7,048 bases of DNA, from positions 1-7,048 of the forward strand of contig CADCVT010000358.1 of NCBI GenBank assembly GCA_902806215.1, written 5' to 3'. Within the stretch, counting starts at the first letter, position 1. Each line of letters opens with the position of its first letter. The position numbers and the translations under genes were made by a program. The stretch comes from an uncultured Solirubrobacteraceae bacterium. GTDB lineage: Bacteria; Actinomycetota; Thermoleophilia; Solirubrobacterales; Solirubrobacteraceae. The notes beneath the pieces are model-generated. The model worked only from the letters and a program-made list of their open reading frames with translations. It was not told where the DNA came from and searched no databases. This document shows positions 1 through 5,820 of the stretch, piece after piece.

Positions 1-1198
1 AAACTGCGACGTCGCTCTCGACCTCGATCGGGCCGCTGGGCGGGTAGCGGCCGGTAAGGAGGAACGCGTACGCCAGCACCTGCGCGTTGTAGCGGATGTT
101 GTAGGCGAGCAGCGCGTGCAGCCCGCGCGGCGCACGGCCCTTGACGAGCGCGAAGACCCACATCGCGGCGGCGCCCACGTACCAGACGGGCCCGAGGCCG
201 GCCAGGATCAGGAACGCCGGGACCGCGAGCACGAACCGGAACCCGATCGTCCATCGCGACTGGCGCTGGGGCGGGTCGATCTCGACGTCGAGCGGGTACA
301 TGCCGGGCGCGCCGACGAAGCCCGGGAACAGTCCGCCGGCCAGCGTGCCGAAGGCGATCACGTGCGCCTGGTAGCGGACGTACGCGGCGAGGAACCGGTG
401 CAGCGGCCCGGGCACCCGGCCGAGGGCGATGCCGGACACCCATGCCGCGACGGCGGCGAACGCCATGGCCACCGACCAGAGCTGAAGCCACACGACGTGC
501 GGCAGCAGCAGCACGAACCGGAACAGCACGATCAGGCGGTGCCGGCGCAGCTCGTCGTCGTTGTCCATCCGCACGGGATGCCGCGGGCGCGGGAGCAGCG
601 GCACGGTCTTCGGGTCGCTGTCCGGGAAGTGGTCGGTGAGGAGGAACAGGTACGCCGTCACCTGCGCGCCGTAGCCGGCGCAGAAGACGGTGAGGTCGCG
701 GAGCCCGGGCGGCGTCCGGCCCCTGGCGAGCGTCGCGAACCAGGCGCAGACGGCCGCCCCGATCGCCGGCGGAACGAAGCCGAACGGCGTCGTGACGACC
801 ACGACGACGAACGCGCCGCCGAGCACGGCGGCCAGCAGCAGCGGCAGCAGCGCGAGCAGCAGCCGGGCGGCGATCGACCAGCGGCGCTGCCTGCCGTGCG
901 ACAGCGCCGGGAAGTCGATCGGGTAGCTCCCGGCCGTACCGATGCCGGGGAAGGGGTTGGCGCCGACGAACAGGTACGCCTGGAGGTGCAGCGTGAAGCG
1001 CACGAAGAGCTCGTACGCGTCGTGGAACGGACGGGGCACGCGTCCGAGCACGAGCGCCACGAGCCAATGGATCGGCCAGAGCGCCAGCATGAGCGGCGCC
1101 CACACGGAGAACACGGCGAGGTGCACAAGCGCGAGGATGAGCCGGAACGCGACGGTCAGCCGCGACCGCCGCAGATCGTCCCGGACCACGAAGCGCAC
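1..1198 (-). CDS. Four-unit DUF4389-type membrane protein (3' end outside window)
   Basis: Integral membrane protein of unknown function; 399 codons are visible and the frame is still open at the left edge. I translated the minus strand from GTG at 1198, the first usable start after an in-frame TAG at 1210-1208. Four similar units are visible, beginning near residues 1, 91, 206 and 300. Each has a short polar beta-like stretch (for example HPVRMDNDDELRRHR, YPLDVEIDPPQRQSR), a paired hydrophobic segment, a GR(V/T/A)P..(L/F)H-like turn, a Y.RY.A.V.AY.FLL helix, and ends (F/Y)P. This matches DUF4389 proteins, which usually have two such units. Hydrophobic pairs lie at about 15-51, 108-156, 221-258 and 317-353. 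There is no cleavable signal peptide. Only 17 bp separate it from the divergent glycerate kinase start, and no clear ribosome binding site is present. The sequence gives no clue to substrate. The family call is firm; the function is unknown. Confidence 0.85.
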   Translation of the reverse strand, partial: MRFVVRDDLRRSRLTVAFRLILALVHLAVFSVWAPLMLALWPIHWLVALVLGRVPRPFHDAYELFVRFTLHLQAYLFVGANPFPGIGTAGSYPIDFPALSHGRQRRWSIAARLLLALLPLLLAAVLGGAFVVVVVTTPFGFVPPAIGAAVCAWFATLARGRTPPGLRDLTVFCAGYGAQVTAYLFLLTDHFPDSDPKTVPLLPRPRHPVRMDNDDELRRHRLIVLFRFVLLLPHVVWLQLWSVAMAFAAVAAWVSGIALGRVPGPLHRFLAAYVRYQAHVIAFGTLAGGLFPGFVGAPGMYPLDVEIDPPQRQSRWTIGFRFVLAVPAFLILAGLGPVWYVGAAAMWVFALVKGRAPRGLHALLAYNIRYNAQVLAYAFLLTGRYPPSGPIEVESDVAV

Positions 1199-1215
1199 GC
1201 CGACCAGCTACCCCG

Positions 1216-2199
1216 ATGACTCCCCGACTCCTCCTTGCGCCGGACAAGTTCAAGGGCACCTTCACGGCCGCCGAGGTCGCGGCCGCCCTGGGCCGCGGCG
1301 TCGAACGCGCCGGGTTCGCGCCGCCCGACCTGTGCCCAGTCGCCGACGGGGGCGACGGGACGCTGTCGATCCTGCTCACCGCGCTCGGCGGGACGACCGC
1401 CGGCCTGACGGTCTCCGACCCGCTCGGCCGGGCCGTCGCGGCGGGCTTCGCGCTGATCGAGGGAGGCGGCACCGCGATCGTCGAGGTCGCCGAGGCGAGC
1501 GGGCTCGCGCGCGTGTCGGAGGCGCATCGCGACGCGGAGCGAGCGTCCTCCCGCGGTACCGGCGAGCTCATCGCGGCCGCCGTCGACGCCGGCGCCGCCG
1601 TCGCGCTCGCCGCGGCCGGCGGGAGCGCGATGACCGACGGCGGGCTCGGCGCGATCGAGGCGGTCCGCGAAGCCGGCGGCCTGCGTGGCGCGCGGCTCGT
1701 CGTGCTGTGCGACGTCCGCACGCCGTTCGAGGACGCGGCTCGGGTCTACGGGCCGCAGAAGGGCGCGGACCCCGCAGCCGTGGGGCGATTGACCGCGCGG
1801 CTCGACCGCCTCGCGACGTCGTTCGCGCGCGACCCGCGTGGCGTCCCGATGACCGGCGCCGCAGGCGGGCTCGCCGGCGGCCTGTGGTCCGAGCTGGACG
1901 CGCGGCTCGAGCCCGGCGGGCCGTTCGTGCTCTCCGCGCTCGACTTCGACGAGCGGCTGCGTGCCACGAAGGCGGTCATCACCGGCGAGGGCCGGCTCGA
2001 CGCGACGACGCTCGAGGGGAAGATCGTCGGCGAGATCGCGACGCGCGCGCGGCAGGGTGGCGTGCCGTGTCACGCGGTGTGCGGGCAGAACGCGATGAGC
2101 GCCTTCGACGCGCGCGTTCTCGACATCCACCGGATCGTCGAGGCGCCCTCTCTGGCCGACCTGGAGGAGGCCGGAGCGTTCCTGGCTGCGAACCTCTGA
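1216..2199 (+). CDS. Glycerate kinase, GlxK/GarK family, compact form
   Basis: Cytosolic kinase that phosphorylates D-glycerate with ATP. GlxK/GarK members normally give 2-phosphoglycerate, feeding glycerate from glyoxylate, sugar-acid or photorespiration-type routes into glycolysis. Family motifs appear in order over 327 residues: APDKFKGTF (8-16), PVADGGDGT (41-49), GTGELI (114-119), GGSAMTDGG (135-143), CDVRTPF (165-171), YGPQKGA (178-184), GAAGGLAGGL (214-223) and ITGEGRLDATTLEGK (255-269). The ATG places the first motif at residue 8, as is normal, so the start is credible although no Shine-Dalgarno is visible. The protein is about 50 residues shorter than the roughly 380-residue enterobacterial enzymes. 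The missing part seems to lie between GGSAMTDGG and CDV, where the usual loop is reduced to a few residues. gpsA follows 58 bp downstream on the same strand, so co-transcription is likely. Confidence 0.93.
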   Translation: MTPRLLLAPDKFKGTFTAAEVAAALGRGVERAGFAPPDLCPVADGGDGTLSILLTALGGTTAGLTVSDPLGRAVAAGFALIEGGGTAIVEVAEASGLARVSEAHRDAERASSRGTGELIAAAVDAGAAVALAAAGGSAMTDGGLGAIEAVREAGGLRGARLVVLCDVRTPFEDAARVYGPQKGADPAAVGRLTARLDRLATSFARDPRGVPMTGAAGGLAGGLWSELDARLEPGGPFVLSALDFDERLRATKAVITGEGRLDATTLEGKIVGEIATRARQGGVPCHAVCGQNAMSAFDARVLDIHRIVEAPSLADLEEAGAFLAANL

Positions 2200-2257
2200 C
2201 GCTCGTGTCCTCTGTTCGCTGTCACCGCGCGGGCCCACTGGGGTTCGTCTAGCCCGA

Positions 2258-3361
2258 GTGCCCTCCATCTACCTCCCGACTCCAGGGCGGCGAGCGATCG
2301 TCGTCGGCGCAGGCTCGTTCGGCACCGCCGTCGCGGTGCTGCTCGCGCGCGGCGGGCTGCGGACGACGCTCCAGGCGCGGACGCCCGAGCAGGCGCGCTC
2401 GTTGTCCGAGCACCGCGAGAACCGCGTCTACCTCCCCGGTGTCGAGCTGCCGCGCGAGCTGCGGATCGAGGACGTCCGCTCGGGGCTCCAGCGTGCCGAG
2501 TTCGTGTTCCTCGGCGTGCCGTCACGCGGCCTCGACGAGGTCATCGCGGGGCTGCGCGAGGCCGGGCTTCCGAGCAAGGCGGCGGTCGTGTCGCTCGCCA
2601 AGGGTCTCGTCCCGCCGGACGGGCGCGCGCCGAGCGAGCTGCTGCGCGGCCTGCTCGGCGAGGGCCGCGTCGCGGTGATCGGCGGCCCCGCCCACGCGCG
2701 GGAGATGGTGCACGAGGGCGCCGGCCTCGTCGCCGCGTCGTCGAACGAGCAGCTCGCCGCCGCGATCGCCCAGGTGTTCATCCGCGCGGGGGTCGTGTGC
2801 GAGGAGTCCAACGACCCGGTCGGCGTCGAGCTGGCCGGCGCCGCGAAGAACGCCGCCGCCCTCGCGGCCGGCGCGACCGAGGCCCAGGGCCTCAACGCCG
2901 CGGGCGCCGCGGCGGGGCACATCTTCGCGGAGGTCTGGCGCTACGCAGAGGCGCGCGGGGCGCAGCCGGCGTCGCTCATCGGCCTCGCCGGGACCGGCGA
3001 CCTCGTCGCGACCGCGCTCGCGCCGCAGTCGCGCAACCGCCGGGCGGGCGAGCTGCTCGGCGAGGGCGTCGCGACCGAGGAGATCCCGGGTCGGATCGGC
3101 CAGGCGGTCGAGGCGCTCGACCTCGTTCCGCTCCTTGCGCGCGCCCTCCAGGACGCCGGCATCGACGCCCCGGTGACGAGCGGCCTGTCGCGCCTCATCG
3201 CGGGGGACCTCCCCCTCGACGACTGGATCGCGCTCGTCCGGACGACCGTCCCGCCGTCCCCCGCCCGGCGGCGCCTGGGGCGCCCGCAGCGAGGGTTCTG
3301 GAAGCGCCAGGTCGACCGCTGGCGCGACTGGCGTGGGCGAGACGCGGCGCTCGTCCCCTAG
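2258..3361 (+). CDS. gpsA: Glycerol-3-phosphate dehydrogenase [NAD(P)+]
   Basis: Cytosolic enzyme that reduces dihydroxyacetone phosphate to sn-glycerol-3-phosphate, the backbone of bacterial glycerolipids. The Rossmann nucleotide-binding motif GAGSFGT is at residues 17-23. The catalytic-domain landmarks follow: SLAKGL (112-117, K115), VIGGPAHARE (140-149), ELAGAAKNA (191-199, catalytic Lys K197), GLAGTGDL (242-249) and SRNRR (258-262). The start is GTG at 2258, which leaves 16 residues before the glycine motif, slightly more than usual. No strong ribosome binding site is seen in the 58 bp after glycerate kinase. The protein is 367 residues, against about 330-340 for the family. The surplus is a basic, tryptophan-containing tail from about 332 (PSPARRRLGR, then FWKRQVDRWRDWRGR). 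Its TAG stop at 3359-3361 overlaps the stop of a VOC gene remnant on the other strand within the palindrome CTAG. Confidence 0.95.
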   Translation: MPSIYLPTPGRRAIVVGAGSFGTAVAVLLARGGLRTTLQARTPEQARSLSEHRENRVYLPGVELPRELRIEDVRSGLQRAEFVFLGVPSRGLDEVIAGLREAGLPSKAAVVSLAKGLVPPDGRAPSELLRGLLGEGRVAVIGGPAHAREMVHEGAGLVAASSNEQLAAAIAQVFIRAGVVCEESNDPVGVELAGAAKNAAALAAGATEAQGLNAAGAAAGHIFAEVWRYAEARGAQPASLIGLAGTGDLVATALAPQSRNRRAGELLGEGVATEEIPGRIGQAVEALDLVPLLARALQDAGIDAPVTSGLSRLIAGDLPLDDWIALVRTTVPPSPARRRLGRPQRGFWKRQVDRWRDWRGRDAALVP

Positions 3362-3435
3362 AACGCGTAGAGCTCGACGCGGTATCCGTCGGGGTCGGTC
3401 ACCTGTACCCGGACGAAGTTGCCGTCGTCCCCTAC
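3358..3435 (-). pseudogene. C-terminal remnant of a VOC/glyoxalase-family gene
   Basis: Reading the minus strand from 3435 down to a TAG at 3360-3358 gives 25 codons plus the stop, ending NFVRVQVTDPDGYRVELYAF. The DPDGYRVELY block is the usual last strand of vicinal-oxygen-chelate proteins (glyoxalase I, extradiol dioxygenase and fosfomycin/bleomycin-resistance relatives). The Glu of VELY is normally a metal ligand. Upstream, the frame enters the G-run of the first 64-bp repeat at 3436 and meets a TGA at 3444-3442, so no start codon or N-terminal part exists. VOC proteins are normally about 115-150 residues, so roughly 80% is gone, and nothing like the missing part is seen up to the HAD gene. 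The stop overlaps the gpsA stop by 4 bp, which suggests that an intact gene once converged on gpsA. It is too short to show which VOC subfamily it came from. Confidence 0.72.
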
Positions 3436-3499
3436 GGGGGGTCAGACCCCCTTACGCCCGTTTGCAGGGGAATCGTGCTCTTCGTCCACGTTTGACGTA
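3436..3499. repeat. 64-bp direct repeat, copy 1, with GGGGTCAGACCCC palindrome
   Basis: The unit starts with six G and contains GGGGGTC-A-GACCCCC (3437-3451), a perfect 7-bp-arm inverted repeat with a one-base centre. It continues through TTACGC, GTTTGCAGG and GAATCGTGCTC, and ends ACGTTTGACGTA. It matches copy 2 at 59 of 64 positions by hand alignment, offset by 71 bp. It directly abuts the truncated VOC fragment. No T-tract follows the palindrome, so it is not a standard intrinsic terminator, although it lies between two converging genes. Confidence 0.9.
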
Positions 3500-3506
3500 T
3501 GCAACC

Positions 3507-3570
3507 GGGGGGTCAGACCCCCTTACGCGGGTTTGCAGGCGAATCGTGCTCCTCGTCTACGTTTGACGTA
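3507..3570. repeat. 64-bp direct repeat, copy 2
   Basis: Second copy of the unit at 3436-3499, separated from it by the 7 bp TGCAACC. Five substitutions distinguish them: CC/GG before GTTTGCAGG, G/C after it, and two T/C changes near GTGCTC and ACGTTTGACG. The GGGGGTC-A-GACCCCC palindrome (3508-3522) is unchanged. At its right end the sequence TCTACGT-TTG-ACGTAGA (3556-3572) forms a second inverted repeat with 7-bp arms. In copy 1 only 4 bp of this pairing remain, so copy 2 may be closer to the original form. Confidence 0.9.
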
Positions 3571-3572
3571 GA

Positions 3573-3589
3573 GGGGTCAGCCCCCTTAC
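3573..3589. repeat. Truncated third repeat copy holding the HAD stop codon
   Basis: GGGGTCAG-CCCCCTTAC matches the first 17 or so bases of the repeat core with one base (A of GAC) deleted, so its palindrome is damaged. It begins 2 bp after copy 2. After TTAC the match ends and the HAD coding sequence takes over. On the minus strand, the TAA stop of the HAD gene at 3588-3586 lies inside this copy. This suggests that the repeat end supplied or replaced the original 3' end of the gene. Confidence 0.7.
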
Positions 3590-4386
3590 TTGCGCTCGGC
3601 GAGCTCCGTCATGACCGCCTCGTAGACGCCGGGGCCGTTGCCGGCCTCGGCGACGCGGGCGTTCGGCGGGAGAGCCCCGACGAGGAGCGGGTCGCGGTCG
3701 AGTGCGTTCGCGACGAGCCAGAAGGTGCCGACCGCCTCGGCGGCGGTCAGGTCCTCGCGGGAGTCGCCGACCGCGATGCACGCGTCCGCCGCGTACCCGC
3801 GCGCCTGCCGGTGGCGCACGACGGCGCGGCCCTTCGAGACGCCCTTCGGCACGAGGTGGAACGCTCGCCACCCGCGCTCGATCGGATGGATCGCCCCGTT
3901 GTCGACGAGCCGCAGGTGCTCGAACCCGTGCTCCTCCAGCAGCGCCGTCGCCTCGAGCGCGTCGATGTCGCCGCGGAAGAGATGCGACACGTCGCGGTCG
4001 ACGTGCCACGGGTCGTGGTACTCGAAGGCGTCCGGGCCGTAGCGGTCGAGCAGGAACTCGGGCGCGCCGGTCGCCCCGATCTGCTCGAAGACGCTGCGCT
4101 CGCCCGGCCGGTACGGCGCGGTCAGCCAGTCCTCGTCGTTGGGGTAGATGACCGCCGCGCCCGCCTCGAAGATGTACGCGCTGCACCCGAGCAGCCGCGC
4201 GCCCTCGTTGACCTGCGCGCGGCGCCGGCCGCTCATCAGCACGACCTCGACCTCCGCGCGATGGCACAGCTCGATCGCGCGGAACGGGAGGTTCGTGATC
4301 CGCCCCTCGCCGTCGTGCATGATCGACGCGTTCGCGCCGAGCAGCGTGTTGTCGAGGTCGACGTAGAGCGCGCTGAGCTTCGTCAC
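3586..4386 (-). CDS. HAD superfamily phosphatase, type IIB (Cof/MPGP-like)
   Basis: Predicted cytosolic Mg-dependent phosphatase of 266 residues with the four HAD motifs: I DLDNTLL (10-16, nucleophile D10, acid/base D12), II LMSGR (50-54), III a lysine in KGVSKGRAV (181-189), and IV AVGDSREDL (205-213). The long insert between motifs II and III is the C2-type cap, as in Cof, sucrose-phosphate and mannosyl-3-phosphoglycerate phosphatases. The sequence does not settle the substrate. The start is GTG at 4386, which shares GTGA with the TGA of the upstream thiolase-like gene (4-bp overlap). It has no strong ribosome binding site of its own, so reinitiation after the upstream gene is likely. The reading frame ends inside the truncated repeat at 3573-3589, so its last residues (ELAERK) may differ from relatives. 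The HAD call is firm; the specificity is open. Confidence 0.88.
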   Translation of the reverse strand: MTKLSALYVDLDNTLLGANASIMHDGEGRITNLPFRAIELCHRAEVEVVLMSGRRRAQVNEGARLLGCSAYIFEAGAAVIYPNDEDWLTAPYRPGERSVFEQIGATGAPEFLLDRYGPDAFEYHDPWHVDRDVSHLFRGDIDALEATALLEEHGFEHLRLVDNGAIHPIERGWRAFHLVPKGVSKGRAVVRHRQARGYAADACIAVGDSREDLTAAEAVGTFWLVANALDRDPLLVGALPPNARVAEAGNGPGVYEAVMTELAERK

Positions 4387-5792
4387 GGCAGCGTGTACTC
4401 GGAGCCGTCGATCCGCACCGTCCGGCCGATCGCCTCGCCGTCGAGGAGCGCGCGGACCTGCTCCTCGTCATGGCTCTTCCCGAAGGCGCGCCCAGCGTCG
4501 TTCTTCGCGCTCAAGATGCCCATCGTCGGCGTCCCGTCCCGGTCGTAGAGCGCGGTGAACGACTCAGTCAGGGCATGAGGGACATCTCCCTCGATGATCG
4601 TCGTTCGCGCGCTCTCGACGGAGGGCGCATGCGAGCTGAACTCCGCGGGCTCGGACCCGAGCAGTAGCGCGTGGTGCTTCGTCAGGTACCACCCCACTGC
4701 CGTGGCGAGCCCGCGACCCGGCGACTCGCGCAACCGGTCCACGAGAGTCACCGCGCTGTGCAGCGTGTAGTTGTTCGCCGGCCCGCCGAAGAAGGCCAGC
4801 CCGCCGGTGACCGTCGGCGTGACGTCGTCGAGCGAGAGGCCCATCTCCAGCGCCGCGGTCTGCACCGCGCTCGGGAAGCACGAGTAGAGGTCGAGGTGCT
4901 CGACCTCCGGCCGTCCGAGCGCCTCGAAGATCGCCGCGATCGCGGGCGAGCGGTGCAGCGAGGCGCGCTCACCCACGAACCACTCGTCCTCCGCGCCCGT
5001 CGAGCCATGCACGAACACCCACTCGTCGCGCGGCACGCCGGCCGCCGCGGCGGTCTCCGCGCTGCACACGACGACCGCCGCCGCCTGGTCGACCTGGATG
5101 TTGGCGTTCATGACCTTGCGGTACGGGCTCGAGACGAGCCGGTTGGACGGCCCTGCCGTCGCGACCTCCTCCGGCGTGAACCGCGAGCGCGACCACGCGT
5201 CCGGATGCGACGCCGCCACCTCCGAGAACCGCGACCACCACGACGACACCCACGCGACGTGCTCGTCCACCGAGCGTCCCGCCGCCGCCCGGTGCGCGTG
5301 CTCGATCAGGGGGTAGTAGAAGATCGGCGCGATCAGGCCGGCCTCGGTCTCCAGCGGGTGCGAGGCGTCGCGGTCCTTGCCGACGACGCGGCTCGGCTCG
5401 CCGCCCGGATCCTCCCAGCCCGTCTCCTGTCCCGCCTTCACCGCGGCCATGTACGGCGTCATCGCCTCGGCGCCGACGACCAGGGCGGCGTCGAGCACGC
5501 CCGACGCGACCCGCGCCGCGGCGTCCCCGATCAGCGCCAGCGGCCCGACGCCCCCGCGCGCGCTGCGGACGGTCTCGCACGGCCGGATCCCGAGCGCCGC
5601 CGACAGCGCGCTCCCCGGGTCGGCCACCGGCCACGAGAACGAGTCGACGACGGCGACGCTCTTGACCTTGTCGAGGAGCGAGCCGCGAGTGGCCGCGCGC
5701 GCCACCTCCTCCATCTGCTCGAGCGGGGGCGGCGGATCTTCCCGGTACGTGCGCTGGGCGGCACCGACGATGACGGGTGTGCGTGGGTCCAT
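4383..5792 (-). CDS. Thiolase-like protein (TLP1/SCP2-thiolase type) with extra C-terminal domain
   Basis: A 469-residue thiolase-fold protein, usually annotated acetyl-CoA acetyltransferase. The N-terminal half opens TPVIVGAAQRT (5-15) and includes GVLDAALVVGAEAM (98-111). The C-terminal half has DLYSCFPSAVQ (301-311) and GGLAFFGGPANNY (330-342). Where classical thiolases carry the nucleophilic Cys (C.SG), this one reads RSARGGVGP (76-84) with no Cys. The C-terminal GHP loop is replaced by GGPANNY. About 85 residues at the end (near 385-469: GDVPHALTESFTALYDRDGTP, GILSAKNDAG) resemble the added domain of mycobacterial thiolase-like protein type 1. Ordinary ketothiolase activity is therefore doubtful; acyl-CoA binding or a different condensation is possible. 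I chose ATG at 5792 because the frame further upstream lacks family sequence and runs into the divergent helicase. The HAD gene is coupled downstream. Confidence 0.85.
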   Translation of the reverse strand: MDPRTPVIVGAAQRTYREDPPPPLEQMEEVARAATRGSLLDKVKSVAVVDSFSWPVADPGSALSAALGIRPCETVRSARGGVGPLALIGDAAARVASGVLDAALVVGAEAMTPYMAAVKAGQETGWEDPGGEPSRVVGKDRDASHPLETEAGLIAPIFYYPLIEHAHRAAAGRSVDEHVAWVSSWWSRFSEVAASHPDAWSRSRFTPEEVATAGPSNRLVSSPYRKVMNANIQVDQAAAVVVCSAETAAAAGVPRDEWVFVHGSTGAEDEWFVGERASLHRSPAIAAIFEALGRPEVEHLDLYSCFPSAVQTAALEMGLSLDDVTPTVTGGLAFFGGPANNYTLHSAVTLVDRLRESPGRGLATAVGWYLTKHHALLLGSEPAEFSSHAPSVESARTTIIEGDVPHALTESFTALYDRDGTPTMGILSAKNDAGRAFGKSHDEEQVRALLDGEAIGRTVRIDGSEYTLP

Positions 5793-5820
5793 GGCGACCC
5801 GCCACCCTAGAGTGACGAGC
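5793..5820. promoter_or_regulatory. Short divergent promoter region, tentative
   Basis: Only 28 bp separate the thiolase-like ATG (5792, minus) from the chosen helicase GTG (5821, plus). A TAGAGT at 5808-5813 on the plus strand and a TAGGGT at 5809-5804 on the minus strand resemble the actinobacterial -10 pattern TANNNT and overlap at one CTAG. The plus-strand hexamer lies 7 bp before GTG 5821, which would give a leaderless helicase mRNA. No convincing -35 hexamer is seen for either. This is inference from pattern only. Confidence 0.3.

Noticed and set aside
116..1219. Long plus-strand open frame opposite the DUF4389 gene, rich in Arg, Glu and His
   Set aside because: It has no family resemblance and biased low-complexity composition. 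The minus frame gives a clear membrane protein with repeated motifs, so this is a GC-driven shadow.
3436..3522. Intrinsic terminators at the GGGGGTC-A-GACCCCC palindromes
   Set aside because: The one-base centre cannot form a normal loop without losing pairs, and no T-tract follows on either strand. A termination role remains possible but is not shown.
3436..3570. Repeat-encoded peptide: both copies can be read on the plus strand as GGSDPLT.VC..IVL.V.V followed by TGA
   Set aside because: The similarity follows from the DNA repeat. The two copies sit in different frames of different shadow ORFs, with no start or ribosome binding site of their own.
3436..3589. CRISPR array
   Set aside because: There are only two full copies, spacing between them is 7 bp and 2 bp, the units are too long, and no cas genes are present.
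3499..4548. Plus-strand open frame covering the repeat end and the HAD gene
   Set aside because: It begins inside repeat copy 2's left flank and runs antisense to a gene with all four HAD motifs. It shows no domain of its own.
4671..5810. Plus-strand open frame opposite the thiolase-like gene
   Set aside because: It is Arg/His/Asp-rich with no recognisable domain; the opposite strand encodes an obvious thiolase-fold protein.
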